Counted from the stretch's first letter, positions 49,158-59,242 are shown. The stretch: 64,000 nt of DNA from Nocardia cerradoensis NBRC 101014 (GCF_000308535.1 NZ_BAFW01000008.1:1-64000); one strand, 5' to 3'. The notes: generated by a model from the letters alone, not told the origin. Program-made: numbers and translations.

Positions 49158-50417
49158 TCACCGGGGTTGGGGTGGTTCGACCGGCGGGGCGGGCTCGCCG
49201 GCCGCGGGCAGCGGGATCGGTAGTCGAGCGTCCACCCGGAATCCGCCGTCGGCGCGCGGCGTCGCGGACACTTCTCCGCCCAGTGCGTGCGCGCGTTCGA
49301 CCATGCCGGGAATCCCGTTTCCACCACCGGTTGTGGACGACTGTGGAGAATTCGGCGGTCGCTCGTTGTCCACAGTGATGCACAGCTCGCTCGGTGAATA
49401 ATCCACAACCACGGTCGTTTCCGCGCCGGGCGCGTGTCGCAGCACATTGGTCAGCGATTCCTGCACGATGCGGGCGGCGGCCACGTCGACCACCACCGGC
49501 AGCCGGCGCGGCGTGCCCGAAATCCGGGTGTGGACGGCCGTCCCGGCGGCGCGGGTCGGAGCCAGCAATGATTCCAGATCGCCGATGCCGACCGCCGGAC
49601 CGGTGGGCGCCGCAACGGTTTCCGCGCCGGCGCGGATCGAGCGCAGCAGGCTGTGCACCTCACCGATCGCATCGCGGCTGACCTCTTTGATCGCCGACAG
49701 CGCGGTCGCGGCCTGTTCGGGTTTGCGGTCGAGCAGCTCCAGCGCCACCGACGACTGCACATTGATCAGCGACAGGCTGTGCGCGAGCACATCGTGCAGT
49801 TCGCGCGCGATGGCCAGCCGCTCCTGGGCCGCGCGCTGTTCGCGCTCGGCCAGTTCCCGGGCACGTTCGGCCTCCCGGTTGCGCCGCGCCGCCTCGGCGC
49901 GCTGATGCCGCGCGATCAGCGCCGAACGCCGCTGCCGGATCCCCTCGGCGATCGCGATCAGCACCACCAGCCAGGCCAGGATGCCGGCGGCCGGCCAGCT
50001 CCCGGGGCCGTGGCCGCGCAGGGCGGGCACCGGCCACACCATCAGCAGATATCCCAGCGGCACCAGCGGATAGGTGTACCAGCGGGACCCGCGTGAGGCC
50101 GCGGTCAGGAAGGCGATGACCAGCGAGACGAAGACCGGTCCGTAACCGTAGCCGACCAGCAGATAGGCGACGGTGACCGCGAGCACGCCCACGAACACCG
50201 CCCGGGGATACATCGCGCGCAGCGCCAACAGCAGCGGGCCGGCCACCAGCAGCGCGTAACCCAGCGCATCCAGTGGCCGCACGCCGGACTGATGCGCGTT
50301 CGCCGCATGTCCGGCGCCCAGTTGGACAGCGGCCACGACGACGCTCAGCATCACATCCCGGGCGCCCGGCCGCGTACTCGACTGCACAGTTCGAACGGTA
50401 ACCCCGCCGGGCCGCAC
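49158..50417 (-). CDS. Membrane sensor histidine kinase (HisKA_3)
   Basis: Up to 419 residues from GTG 50417; a GTG at 50387 is another start. Four to five N-terminal helices (MLSVVVAAVQLGAG to AAGILAWLVVLIAIAEGI) without a large outside loop suggest intramembrane sensing. The phosphorylated His is in ARELHDVLAHSLSLINVQS, and the HATPase has NGIPGMVERAHALGGEVS. This is the NarL-type kinase that partners the downstream LuxR-type regulator. Confidence 0.92.
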   Translation of the reverse strand: MRPGGVTVRTVQSSTRPGARDVMLSVVVAAVQLGAGHAANAHQSGVRPLDALGYALLVAGPLLLALRAMYPRAVFVGVLAVTVAYLLVGYGYGPVFVSLVIAFLTAASRGSRWYTYPLVPLGYLLMVWPVPALRGHGPGSWPAAGILAWLVVLIAIAEGIRQRRSALIARHQRAEAARRNREAERARELAEREQRAAQERLAIARELHDVLAHSLSLINVQSSVALELLDRKPEQAATALSAIKEVSRDAIGEVHSLLRSIRAGAETVAAPTGPAVGIGDLESLLAPTRAAGTAVHTRISGTPRRLPVVVDVAAARIVQESLTNVLRHAPGAETTVVVDYSPSELCITVDNERPPNSPQSSTTGGGNGIPGMVERAHALGGEVSATPRADGGFRVDARLPIPLPAAGEPAPPVEPPQPR

Positions 50418-50513
50418 AGTGAGCCTCCGCGCCGCGAATTACGTCCAGATACGTACGCCGGGCCGGGCATCGTGACGGATGTGTCGCCGCAGGTCGAAGC
50501 GGATGGTCGAAAT

Positions 50514-51497
50514 ATGAACAGATCGAATGCCGATCCGGGTGGCACGCTCCCCGGCACGGCCACGCAGGCTCGGTCGACCGCCGCCGAGGTCGTGGTCACC
50601 GACGCGCTCACCAAGAGCTACGGCGACCATACGGCTGTGGACGCGGTGTCCATGACGGTGCGGCGCGGCGAGATCTACGGATTTCTCGGTCCCAACGGCG
50701 CCGGTAAGACGACGACGCTGCGCATGCTCGTCGGGCTGATCGCGCCGACCTCCGGTACCGCGACGATACTGGGCCGGAATCCGGGCGAACCGGAATCGTT
50801 GCGGCGCATCGGCGTTCTGATCGAAGGGCCCGGTTTCTATCCGTATCTGTCCGGCCGCGACAACCTCCGGGTGCCGGCCCGCTACCACCGGACGACCGGT
50901 GGCCGGCGTAGCGATCGATTCGCCGAGGTGGACGAGATCCTGGCGCGGGTCGGCCTCGCCGACCGGGCCGATGACCGCTTCCGCACCTATTCGCTCGGCA
51001 TGAAGCAGCGCCTCGGCGTCGGCGCCGCGCTGCTCGGCAGCCCCGATCTACTGATCCTCGACGAGCCGACCAACGGCCTGGACCCGGCCGGCATGGCCGA
51101 AATGCGAGAACTGGTCACCGGTTTGGCCGCAGACGGGCATACCGTCGTGCTCTCCTCGCATCTGCTCGGCGAGGTGCAGGAAATCTGCGATCGGGTCGGC
51201 GTGATCTCCGGCGGGACGCTGCTCACCGAATCGACAGTGGGCGAACTTCGCGGCGCGGCAACACTTCTGGTGCGCGCCGAACCGTTGGAGACGGCCTATC
51301 CGGCGGTGCGCCGGGTGGTGGGCGAACACCGTGCGCTGCTGACCGCCGCCGGCATCAGAGTCGATGCCGGTAGGGCAATGGCGCCCGAGGTGGCGCGCGC
51401 GGTGATCGCATCCGGTGCGGATCTGCTGGAACTGCGCACGGACGAGAAGTCACTGGAGGAAGTGTTTTTCGAGATGACGAAACAGGAGCACCCATGA
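50514..51497 (+). CDS. ABC transporter ATP-binding protein
   Basis: 327 residues from an ATG preceded by GGATGG; a GTG at 50472 is an alternative. Walker A GPNGAGKTT, signature YSLGMKQRLG, Walker B LLILDEPTNGLDPAG. This type (CcmA/NatA-like) drives export by a separate permease. Divergent from the two-component system and overlapping the permease gene (ATGA). Confidence 0.94.
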   Translation: MNRSNADPGGTLPGTATQARSTAAEVVVTDALTKSYGDHTAVDAVSMTVRRGEIYGFLGPNGAGKTTTLRMLVGLIAPTSGTATILGRNPGEPESLRRIGVLIEGPGFYPYLSGRDNLRVPARYHRTTGGRRSDRFAEVDEILARVGLADRADDRFRTYSLGMKQRLGVGAALLGSPDLLILDEPTNGLDPAGMAEMRELVTGLAADGHTVVLSSHLLGEVQEICDRVGVISGGTLLTESTVGELRGAATLLVRAEPLETAYPAVRRVVGEHRALLTAAGIRVDAGRAMAPEVARAVIASGADLLELRTDEKSLEEVFFEMTKQEHP

Positions 51498-52342
51498 TCG
51501 ACGTACTGACCTGCGCCCGAGCCGAATTCGCGCGGTTGCGGAAGTGGCCCGCGTTCTGGATCGTGCTCGGCACGTGGATCGCGCTGAATCTCGTCTTCGC
51601 CTACCTGTTCAACTATCTGGCCTACACCTCGGGCAGCAGTTCCCGGATGTCGAACGGGCAACCACGGGAGGTGCTGTTGCAGCTGATGCTGCCCGCGGCC
51701 GTGCCGGAGGTGTTCACCCAGGGCATGGCGATGTTCGGCGGTGCGCTCATGCTGGTACTCGGGGCGCTGGTGGTGGGCAGCGGATACGGCTGGGGCAGTT
51801 GGAAAACCGCCTTCACGCAGGGGCCTTCGCGCGGCGCGGTGGTCGGCGGTACCGTGCTGTCGCTGGCGAGTGTGGTGGTGGGTCTGGTCGGTGCGGCGTT
51901 CGTGGTGGATACCGCTGTGGCCGCGGTGATCGGGGTCGCCGAGCATCAGGCGCTGACACTGCCGACGGCCGCGCACACCCTGCTCGGTCTGGCGACCGGC
52001 GTGGTGATCCTCGGTATGTGGACACTGGCCGGTGCGCTGATCGCGGCGATCGCGCGTGGTCCGGCACTGGCGGTGGGACTGGGGCTGGTGTGGGTGCTCG
52101 TCGTGGAGAATCTGCTGCGCGGCGTCGCCTCGATCTTCTCGCCGATCCGGGTGCTCACCGACCATCTTCCGGGGACCGCGGCGGGTTCGGCGGCCGGGGC
52201 CATGCGCAGTGTGGGCGGCGCCGCGACACCGGGCGTCCTGGATATTCTGTCGCGACCGGCGTCGTTTCTCGTCCTGGCGGCATACATCGCGGTATTCGCC
52301 TGCGCCACAGTGGTATTGATGGTGCGTCGCGATATGGCGTGA
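51494..52342 (+). CDS. ABC transporter permease
   Basis: 282 residues with about six membrane helices (WPAFWIVLGTWIALNLVFAY, GALMLVLGALVVGSGYGW, VVVGLVGAAFVVDTAV and others), the ABC-2 type layout. Cotranslated with the ATP-binding subunit. Together they resemble bacitracin- or daunorubicin-type resistance exporters next to cell-envelope sensing systems; the substrate is unknown. Confidence 0.9.
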   Translation: MIDVLTCARAEFARLRKWPAFWIVLGTWIALNLVFAYLFNYLAYTSGSSSRMSNGQPREVLLQLMLPAAVPEVFTQGMAMFGGALMLVLGALVVGSGYGWGSWKTAFTQGPSRGAVVGGTVLSLASVVVGLVGAAFVVDTAVAAVIGVAEHQALTLPTAAHTLLGLATGVVILGMWTLAGALIAAIARGPALAVGLGLVWVLVVENLLRGVASIFSPIRVLTDHLPGTAAGSAAGAMRSVGGAATPGVLDILSRPASFLVLAAYIAVFACATVVLMVRRDMA

Positions 52343-52345
52343 CCG

Positions 52346-52365
52346 CCCGCGCGGCGTCGCGCGGG
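52346..52365 (+). terminator. Hairpin after the ABC operon
   Basis: CCCGCGCG-GCGT-CGCGCGGG, perfect 8-bp stem four bases after the permease stop. Confidence 0.6.
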
Positions 52366-52451
52366 AATCGTGCCGGACAACGGTGAGTCGAGCGCGCTCG
52401 GCGAGTAGGTTCGATCGCGACGGCTCATTCTCACTCGACGAAAGGACAGCG

Positions 52452-52895
52452 ATGCCCACACGTAGCGCGCGTACCGCATGGACCGGTGGCTTGCAGGACG
52501 GATCCGGACAGGTCGATCTCGCCAGTTCCGGTGTCGGCAAATTCGACGTCTCGTTCCCGAAGCGGACCGCCGATACCGCCGAGGGCACCACCAGCCCCGA
52601 GGAACTGATCGCGGCCGCGCATTCGTCCTGCTACGCGATGGCACTGTCCGGTCAGATCGGCGCCGCCGGCGGCACCATCGAAAGCCTGGACGTGAATGCC
52701 GACGTGACGCTCGGCCCGGATCCCGCGGGCGGCTTCCGCATCTCGAAGATCGCGCTGACCGTGCGCGGCCGGGTCTCGGGTATCGACGCGAGCGGCTTCG
52801 AGCAGGCCGCCCAGACCGCCAAGGCCGGCTGCCCGGTCAGCAAGGCCCTCGCCGGTGTCGAGACGATCGAACTCGACGCCGCACTCGAAAGCTGA
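52452..52895 (+). CDS. OsmC family peroxiredoxin
   Basis: 147 residues. Catalytic Cys60 in AAHSSCYAMAL and Cys127 in KAGCPVSKAL are the two peroxidatic and resolving cysteines of OsmC/Ohr proteins, which reduce organic hydroperoxides. AAAGGA precedes the ATG. GTTSPEELIAAAHSS is the OsmC-branch pattern. Confidence 0.92.
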   Translation: MPTRSARTAWTGGLQDGSGQVDLASSGVGKFDVSFPKRTADTAEGTTSPEELIAAAHSSCYAMALSGQIGAAGGTIESLDVNADVTLGPDPAGGFRISKIALTVRGRVSGIDASGFEQAAQTAKAGCPVSKALAGVETIELDAALES

Positions 52896-52930
52896 GCGGG
52901 CGCGGGCCGACCAGCCGGCAGACCGGCGCA

Positions 52931-52965
52931 CCGCACCCGGTGGCCGCTTCGACCACCGGGTGCGG
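52931..52965. terminator. Bidirectional terminator osmC/mhuD
   Basis: Perfect 13-bp stem CCGCACCCGGTGG / CCACCGGGTGCGG with a nine-base loop between two convergent genes. Confidence 0.85.
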
Positions 52966-52971
52966 GGAAAA

Positions 52972-53286
52972 CTACTCGGCGGATTTCCCCGCGACGTCGA
53001 GGACGACCTCGAATTCCAGCAGCGAGGCACCCGTGGCGACCGGCTGCCGGGCCTGCCCGGCATGCGCCTCCTTGGCCGGTCCGTCCCGCCACGCGGCGAA
53101 GGATTCTTCCGAATCCCACTGCGTCACGACGAAATACCGGTTGTCCCCGGCGACCGGACGCAGCAACTGGAAGCCCAGGAAGCCCGGGGAATTTTCCACC
53201 GCGTGCGCACGATGCGCGAAGCGCTTCTCGAGTTCGGGTCCGGCTCCCTCGGGAACCTCGATCGCATTGATCTTCACAACAGCCAT
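52972..53286 (-). CDS. mhuD: Haem-degrading monooxygenase MhuD
   Basis: 104 residues. The sequence VVKINAIEVPEGAGPELEKR, HAVENSPGFLGFQLLRP and PVATGASLLEFEVVLDV follows M. tuberculosis MhuD closely, and the residues known to position and ruffle haem, Asn7, Trp66 and His75, are all present. MhuD opens the haem ring to mycobilins and frees iron without CO. It sits beside the same alpha/beta hydrolase as in mycobacteria. Confidence 0.95.
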   Translation of the reverse strand: MAVVKINAIEVPEGAGPELEKRFAHRAHAVENSPGFLGFQLLRPVAGDNRYFVVTQWDSEESFAAWRDGPAKEAHAGQARQPVATGASLLEFEVVLDVAGKSAE

Positions 53287-53303
53287 GAGCCCAGGCTAAT
53301 CCC

Positions 53304-54074
53304 ATGGCTCGCCACGTATCGTCGGTGCCGATGTTGTACGACGAGGGCGGCACCGGGGTGCCGATTCTGCTGCTGCACGGATTGATGGGCAGCGCGCGGA
53401 CCTGGGCCGGGCAGGTGCCGTGGCTGCGCGCGTTCGGTCATGTCCACTCCTTCGACGCCGCCGGGCACGGTCGTCCGGCGCCGCCGGAGCTCACCACCGA
53501 GGCGTTCGTCGCCGACCTGGCCGCCGCGACCGCCGCGATATCGGAGCCGATGGTGGTGATCGGGCATTCGATGGGCGGACTGCACGGCTGGATGTTCGCT
53601 GCCACCCATCCCGAGCGGGTGCGGGCGCTGGTGGTCGAGGATATGGCGCCCGATTTCCGGGGGCGCACCGCCCGGCACTGGGCGGAGATGATCGAGGCCT
53701 GGCCGCAGCCGTTTCCCGATGCCGACGCGGTACTCGACTATTTCGGCCCGGTCGCCGGGCGCTACTTCCTCGAGTCGTTCACGCGCGCACCGGACGGCTA
53801 CCGGTTGCACGGTTCGGTCGCGACCTTCCGCGACATCTCCGAGGAATGGGGCACGCGCGATTTCTGGGCCCAATGGGCCGCGGTGCGCGTGCCGACCCTG
53901 CTGATCGAGGGCGAATACACGATCACGCCGCCGGGGCAGATGCGAGAGATGGCGGCGGCGCGGCCGAGTGTGCGCCATGTGGTCGTCGGTGCCGCCGGAC
54001 ATCTCGTCCACGACGATCAACCCGATGTCTATCGCGCCGAAGTCGAGCGGTTTCTGCACGAAAACCTGGGTTGA
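53304..54074 (+). CDS. Alpha/beta-fold hydrolase
   Basis: 256 residues. Oxyanion HGLMGSARTW, nucleophile Ser in VIGHSMGGLHGW, acid in the LLIEGEYTIT segment and His in AAGHLVHDDQP. Cytosolic, no signal peptide. It diverges from mhuD by 17 bases, an arrangement shared with mycobacteria. Substrate unknown. Confidence 0.88.
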   Translation: MARHVSSVPMLYDEGGTGVPILLLHGLMGSARTWAGQVPWLRAFGHVHSFDAAGHGRPAPPELTTEAFVADLAAATAAISEPMVVIGHSMGGLHGWMFAATHPERVRALVVEDMAPDFRGRTARHWAEMIEAWPQPFPDADAVLDYFGPVAGRYFLESFTRAPDGYRLHGSVATFRDISEEWGTRDFWAQWAAVRVPTLLIEGEYTITPPGQMREMAAARPSVRHVVVGAAGHLVHDDQPDVYRAEVERFLHENLG

Positions 54075-54209
54075 TCGGATCGTGCGCGGTGGGTGCGGGC
54101 CGAAACAGCGGCCTTCGGGAGCTGCGGTCCGGCAGCTGCGGGCAATCGCCTTCAGTCTCGGGCCGGAGGCGACGTATGCTCCTCTGAGGCCCCGACCAAA
54201 AGGTGAATC

Positions 54210-55379
54210 ATGATTAACTTCTCGATCCCCGCCGACCTCGCCGCCGAACGTGACCGCATCCGCCGGTTCGTCATCGACAAGATCGTCCCGTTCGAGCGCG
54301 ACCCCCGCCTGACCGCGCACGGGCCCAACGACGAGCTGCGGCAGGAATTGGTGGAAGTGGCGCGGGCCGAGAAGCTGCTCACCATTCAGGCGCCCGAGGC
54401 ACTCGGCGGTCGCGGGCTCACCCACGTCGAACAGGCCGTGCTGTACGAGGCCGCCGGATGGTCCACGCTGGGACCGGTCGCGATGAACTGCGCCGCGCCC
54501 GACGAGGGCAATATGTTCCTGCTGTCCAAGGTCGCGAACCCGGAGCAGGTGGAGCGCTACCTGATGCCGGTGATCGACGGCCATCAGCGATCGGTCTTCG
54601 CGATGACCGAACCCGGTGGCGCCGGATCGGATCCGGCCCAGCTCGCCACCACCGCCACCTTCGACGGCGAGAACTTCACGATCAACGGCCGCAAATGGCT
54701 GATCACCGGGGCCGACGGGGCGAAGACCTGGATCGTCATGGCCAGACTCGAGGACAACGATCACCTGCCCGCGGGCCCGACCCTGTTCCTCACCGAGGGG
54801 AATACGCCGGGAATCGTCATCGAGCGAACCATGAACACGATGGACCGCAATTACGTCGGCGGCCACGGCGTCGTGCGCTTCGAGAATCTGGTCCTGCCCA
54901 AGGAGGCGTTGCTGGGGGAGAGCGGCCAGGCCCTGCGCTACGCCCAGCTGCGACTGGCCCCCGCCCGCCTGACCCACTGCATGCGCTGGCTCGGCGCCGC
55001 CGAACGCGCCCAGAGCATCGCCGTCGAACACGCCAAGACCCGCACCGCCTTCGGGAAACCGATCGGCGAGCACGAGGGCGTGTCGTTCATGCTGGCCGAC
55101 AACGAGATCGCGCTGCACCAGTGCCGCCTGACCATCTGGCACGCCTGCTGGCTGATGGATCAGGGCCACAAGGCGCGGCACGAGAGTTCGATGGCGAAAT
55201 CCTATGTATCCGAGGAACTGTTCAAGGTCGCCGACCGCTGCGTCCAGGTCCTCGGCGGCATCGGTATCAGCGACGAAACCGTGGTCGAGATGATCTTCCG
55301 CGACATGCGCGCCTTTCGCCTCTACGACGGCCCCACCGAGGTCCACAAATACGCGATCGGACGCCAGATCTTGCGGTAA
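54210..55379 (+). CDS. Acyl-CoA dehydrogenase
   Basis: 389 residues; FAD enzyme for the first step of beta-oxidation. Flavin-binding FAMTEPGGAGSDPAQ and the C-terminal QVLGGIGISDETVVEMIFRD are standard. The catalytic-base region, often YEGT, reads YDGPTEVHKYAIGRQ, as in ACAD10/11-like members that may act on unusual acyl-CoAs. RBS AAAAGG before the ATG. An intergenic repeat separates it from the enoyl-CoA hydratase. Confidence 0.92.
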   Translation: MINFSIPADLAAERDRIRRFVIDKIVPFERDPRLTAHGPNDELRQELVEVARAEKLLTIQAPEALGGRGLTHVEQAVLYEAAGWSTLGPVAMNCAAPDEGNMFLLSKVANPEQVERYLMPVIDGHQRSVFAMTEPGGAGSDPAQLATTATFDGENFTINGRKWLITGADGAKTWIVMARLEDNDHLPAGPTLFLTEGNTPGIVIERTMNTMDRNYVGGHGVVRFENLVLPKEALLGESGQALRYAQLRLAPARLTHCMRWLGAAERAQSIAVEHAKTRTAFGKPIGEHEGVSFMLADNEIALHQCRLTIWHACWLMDQGHKARHESSMAKSYVSEELFKVADRCVQVLGGIGISDETVVEMIFRDMRAFRLYDGPTEVHKYAIGRQILR

Positions 55380-55404
55380 TTTTGGCCTCCGCTTCGCTCC
55401 GGCG

Positions 55405-55499
55405 GGGTCTCGGCCCCCTGGGCCTCGATTTTTCACTCCTCCGCTCAGTCGCTGCGCTCCCTCGCTCCGTCGCTCCAAAATCGAGGCGGGCCGAGACCC
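55405..55499. repeat. Large intergenic inverted repeat
   Basis: GGGTCTCGGCCC and GCCTCGATTTT (55405-55416, 55422-55432) are exactly mirrored by AAAATCGAGGC and GGGCCGAGACCC (55477-55499): 23 paired bases with a five-base bulge. The loop holds repeated CGCTCC units. It may end transcription or be a dispersed genomic repeat. Confidence 0.8.
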
Positions 55500-55614
55500 A
55501 CCAAGGTTTACGGCTCGCAGATGTGCGCTTCGGTCGATCACCGACACCCGCTCATGGTGATTGCGTGCAAGTAAGGTGGGGCGGAAAGATCACCCAAGCC
55601 TAGGATTGTGTCGC

Positions 55615-56445
55615 ATGAGTTCGGAACTGCAGGTCGATGTCTCCGCCGGTGTCGCCGTACTCACGCTCAATCGTCCCGCGCAGCAGAACGCCATGACGCC
55701 CACGATGGCGACGGAGCTCGGGACCGCGCTGCGGCGCTGCGATACCGAGGACGCGATTCGCGCGGTGGTGATCACCGGGACTCCGCCCGCGTTCTGCGCG
55801 GGCGCCGATCTGTCCGCTCGCGTCGGCGACGTGCGCGGCACGATCGATCCGCCGCCGTGGCAGATCCGCAAGCCGGTGATCGCGGCCGTGAACGGGCATG
55901 CCGTGGGGATCGGACTGTCGCTGGCACTGCAGTGCGATCTGCGATACATGGCGACCGACGCCGTATACGGCTTGAACCAGGTGCGTCGCGGCGCGATGGC
56001 CGACGGCTACGCGCACTGGACACTGCCGCGTCTGGTGGGGATGGCCAGCGCTGCCGACATCATGCTGACCGGCCGCACGTTCGACGGTGAGGAAGCGCGC
56101 CAGCTGGGCGTGGCCAACAGCAGCCTGCCGGCCGGCGAGGTGTTACCGACCGCCCTGGCCGTGGCCCACGACCTGGCGGCGGGTTCGGCGCCGCTGCCGA
56201 CGGCGCTGACCAAGCGGCTGCTCTGGGAGGGCCTCGGGATGAGCCCCGAGGCGGTCGGCCGGCTGGAATCCGAACTGCACGGCTTCGTCGGCAAGAGTGT
56301 GGACGCGGCCGAGGGAATGGCGGCGTTCCGCGACCGCCGCCAGCCACAGTGGAAGGGCAGTATCAGCGCCGAATGGCCCGCGGGCGAGCTGTCGTCGCCG
56401 GGCGAACGTCCGGGGCTCGACGGCACCGCCGAGGAACCGGCCTAG
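55615..56445 (+). CDS. Enoyl-CoA hydratase/isomerase family protein
   Basis: 276 residues. Crotonase oxyanion regions AFCAGADLSARVG and GHAVGIGLSLALQCDLRYMA; the following region GLNQVRRGAMADGYAHW lacks both usual Glu residues, so the exact reaction is uncertain. The last 25 residues are a Pro/Glu tail. Next to an acyl-CoA dehydrogenase, which suits fatty acid oxidation. Confidence 0.87.
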   Translation: MSSELQVDVSAGVAVLTLNRPAQQNAMTPTMATELGTALRRCDTEDAIRAVVITGTPPAFCAGADLSARVGDVRGTIDPPPWQIRKPVIAAVNGHAVGIGLSLALQCDLRYMATDAVYGLNQVRRGAMADGYAHWTLPRLVGMASAADIMLTGRTFDGEEARQLGVANSSLPAGEVLPTALAVAHDLAAGSAPLPTALTKRLLWEGLGMSPEAVGRLESELHGFVGKSVDAAEGMAAFRDRRQPQWKGSISAEWPAGELSSPGERPGLDGTAEEPA

Positions 56446-56454
56446 CCGGACCGG

Positions 56455-56757
56455 TCAGCGCCCGCCGATGAGCATCATGAGAAAGACGCACGCGTACAAC
56501 ACCATCAGTACGGTGCCGACGATGCCGACCACATAGCCGACCACCACCTGCGAGCGGCCGCCGATGGTGCCGCCGGACATCTCGATCTGGTCGAGCGCCC
56601 GCTTGCCCATCACCCACGCCACCGGACCCAGTGCGCCGCAACACAATAGGCTCAGCACACCCAGGATCAGCACCGTCGTCGCATGGGGATGTTCGACCGG
56701 GTTGCCGGTCGGCGGCTCAGGCAGCGATCCCCAGTAGTCGGGTTGATTCATGGCCAC
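56455..56757 (-). CDS. DUF4190 membrane protein
   Basis: 100 residues from a GTG, or 98 from the ATG two codons later. Polar N-terminus, then two helices (ATTVLILGVLSLLCCGALGP, VVVGYVVGIVGTVLMVLYAC) joined by AWVMGKRALDQIE, the DUF4190 pattern. Function unknown. Confidence 0.8.
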   Translation of the reverse strand: MAMNQPDYWGSLPEPPTGNPVEHPHATTVLILGVLSLLCCGALGPVAWVMGKRALDQIEMSGGTIGGRSQVVVGYVVGIVGTVLMVLYACVFLMMLIGGR

Positions 56758-56826
56758 CGTGCGAGTTTACGGCGTGCCGAACCGAAAAGGTTGGCAGACG
56801 GGCACCTTCGGAGTTTCCGGCCCTGC

Positions 56827-57795
56827 TCAGCGGCGCTGCCGGGCGATGTCCGAGAGTACGACGCCCGCCGCCACCGAGGCGTTGAGCGACTCCACCGGTC
56901 CGGCCATCGGGATGCTGATGATGGTGTCGCAGGTTTCGCGGACCAAACGCGACAGGCCCTTACCTTCCGAGCCGACGACCACGACGGTCGGTGTGGTGCC
57001 GTCGAAGTCGTCGAGGACGGTGTCGCCGCCGGCATCGAGGCCGACCACCTGCAGACCGGCCTTGGCCCAATCCTTCAGGGTGCGAGTCAGATTGGTCGCG
57101 CGCGCCACCGGCAGCCGGGCCGCGGCGCCGGCGCTGGTGCGCCAGGCGACCGCCGTGACACTCGCGCTGCGGCGCTGCGGAATCACCACGCCGTGGCCAC
57201 CGAACGCGGCGACCGAACGGATCACCGCGCCCAGGTTGCGGGGGTCGGAGATGTTGTCCAGCGCCACCAGCAGCGGCGCGGTCCCGGACGCGCGCGCACT
57301 GTCCAGCAGATCCTCCGGATGGGCGTAGCGGTACGGCGGCACCTGCAGGGCCATGCCCTGATGTAAACCGTTGGCGCTCATCCGATCCAGATCGGTGCGC
57401 GACACCTCCAGAATGGAGATTCCGGCATCGGCGGCGCGCTGCACGGATTCGGTCAGGCGGTCGTCGTTCTCGGTGCCCAGCGCGACGTACAGCGCGGTGG
57501 CCGGAACCTCCGCGCGCAGACACTCCACCACCGGGTTGCGGCCCAGCACCAGCTCGGGCCCGTCGTCGCCCTTGCGGGTGCCGGGCCGGGCGCGGTTCTG
57601 CCCCTGCGTCGCCTTGGCCGCTTTCGCCGCCACCGCAGCGCGTTTCGCGGCGGGGTGGTTCTTGCGCATGGTGGCGGGCGGGGTGGCGCCGCGGCCCTCG
57701 AGCCCGCGGCGGCGCTTCCCGCCGCTGCCGACGACGGCGCCCTTCTTGGTGCCACCCTTGCGGATCGCACCTCGTCGCTGCGAATTTCCTGCCAT
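56827..57795 (-). CDS. rlmB: 23S rRNA (guanosine-2251-2'-O)-methyltransferase
   Basis: 322 residues. SpoU-family knot motifs: [33 protein letters not shown] and [20 protein letters not shown]. It methylates a peptidyl-transferase loop base using SAM. The first 75 residues are a Lys/Arg/Ala extension likely to hold RNA. It follows cysS on the same strand as in mycobacteria. Confidence 0.93.
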   Translation of the reverse strand: MAGNSQRRGAIRKGGTKKGAVVGSGGKRRRGLEGRGATPPATMRKNHPAAKRAAVAAKAAKATQGQNRARPGTRKGDDGPELVLGRNPVVECLRAEVPATALYVALGTENDDRLTESVQRAADAGISILEVSRTDLDRMSANGLHQGMALQVPPYRYAHPEDLLDSARASGTAPLLVALDNISDPRNLGAVIRSVAAFGGHGVVIPQRRSASVTAVAWRTSAGAAARLPVARATNLTRTLKDWAKAGLQVVGLDAGGDTVLDDFDGTTPTVVVVGSEGKGLSRLVRETCDTIISIPMAGPVESLNASVAAGVVLSDIARQRR

Positions 57796-57856
57796 CAGTA
57801 CGCCTTTCGTGTCGGTCGCGACACCCGCACCCGATCAGCAGGCTTCGCCGGTTGAA

Positions 57857-59242
57857 TCATTTGGCCAGCGACCAATCCGAGCCGCCGGCGGTGTCGACGA
57901 CTTCGATGCCGGCCGCGACGAGCCGATCGCGCACGGCGTCGGCGGTGGCCCAGTCCTTTTCGCTGCGGGCCTGCTGACGGCGCTCGAGTTCGGCGCGCAC
58001 CAGGATGTCGAGTGCGGATTCGGCCGCCGAGGTGTCCTTCGGGCCGGCCCAGTGCGGATCCAGCGGATCGACGCCCAGGATCCCGAGCATCGCCCGCACC
58101 TGTCCGGCGGCCTCGCGCGCCGATTCGCCCGCGCCCGCTTCGAGCGCCCGATTGCCCTCGTGCACCACGCGATGAATTTCGGCCAGTGCCTTCGGGATCG
58201 CGAGATTGTCGTCGAGCGCCTCTGCGAAGGCGTCGGTCCATTTCCCGACCGCGACCTCACCCACGCGCTCGACGGTGCGCTGCACGAATGCCTCGAGTCG
58301 CTGATAGGTCTGCGCGGCATCGCGCAGCGCCTGCTCGGAATATTCGAGCATCGACGCGTAATGCGCACTGCCCAAATAGAACCGCAATTCCACGGGCCGC
58401 ACCTGGGTGAGAATATTCGGCACCGAGAGCGTGTTGCCGAGCGATTTCGACATCTTCTCGCCGCCGAGTGTCACCCAGCCGTTGTGCAGCCAATACTGTG
58501 CGAATCCGTCTCCGGCGGCACGGGATTGGGCGATTTCGTTCTCGTGGTGCGGGAAAACCAGATCCATACCACCGCAGTGGATATCGAATTCGGGGCCGAG
58601 GTAGAACTCGGCCATCGCCGAGCATTCGAGATGCCAGCCCGGGCGCCCGGGACCCCACGGCGACGGCCAGGTCGGCTCGCCCGGTTTGGCGGCCTTCCAC
58701 AGCGTGAAATCGCGCGGATCGCGTTTACCCTCGCCGGCGCTCTCGCCCTGCTGCACATCCTCGAGTTTGTGCCCGGAGAGCGCACCGTATTCCGGATAAC
58801 TGCGCACATCGAAATACACGTTGCCGCTCGACGCGTAGGCGTGCCCGCGGTCGATGAGCCGCTGCATCATCTCGACCATCTGGGTGATGTGACCGGTGGC
58901 CCGCGGTTCCACCGACGGCGGCAGCACGCCGAGCGCCTCATAGGCGCGGTCGAAGGCGCGCTCGTGGGTCGCGGCCCATTCCCACCACGGGCGGCCCGCG
59001 GCGGCGGCCTTGGTGAGGATCTTGTCTTCGATATCGGTGACATTTCGCACGAAGGCCACGTCGTAGCCGTTCGCGGTGAGCCAGCGGCGCAGCACGTCGA
59101 AGGCGACGCCGCTACGGACGTGCCCGATATGAGGTTCGCCCTGCACGGTGGCGCCACACAGGTACACCGACGCACGTCCAGGGACCAGCGGGGTGAAATC
59201 CCGCAGGGTCCGCGTCGCGGTGTCGAACAGGCGCAGAGTCAC
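57857..59242 (-). CDS. cysS: Cysteinyl-tRNA synthetase
   Basis: 461 residues. Zinc Cys in YLCGATVQG, class I HIGH ([11 protein letters not shown]) and KMSKS ([12 protein letters not shown]), and the CysS segment [11 protein letters not shown]. The tRNA-binding C-terminus ends in a short tail. It is distinguished from MshC by full length and neighbours ispF-ispD-rlmB. Confidence 0.96.
   Translation of the reverse strand: MTLRLFDTATRTLRDFTPLVPGRASVYLCGATVQGEPHIGHVRSGVAFDVLRRWLTANGYDVAFVRNVTDIEDKILTKAAAAGRPWWEWAATHERAFDRAYEALGVLPPSVEPRATGHITQMVEMMQRLIDRGHAYASSGNVYFDVRSYPEYGALSGHKLEDVQQGESAGEGKRDPRDFTLWKAAKPGEPTWPSPWGPGRPGWHLECSAMAEFYLGPEFDIHCGGMDLVFPHHENEIAQSRAAGDGFAQYWLHNGWVTLGGEKMSKSLGNTLSVPNILTQVRPVELRFYLGSAHYASMLEYSEQALRDAAQTYQRLEAFVQRTVERVGEVAVGKWTDAFAEALDDNLAIPKALAEIHRVVHEGNRALEAGAGESAREAAGQVRAMLGILGVDPLDPHWAGPKDTSAAESALDILVRAELERRQQARSEKDWATADAVRDRLVAAGIEVVDTAGGSDWSLAK

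Noticed and set aside
55381..55560. Possible insertion element remnant at the large inverted repeat
   Set aside because: No transposase fragment and no visible target duplication; kept only as a repeat.
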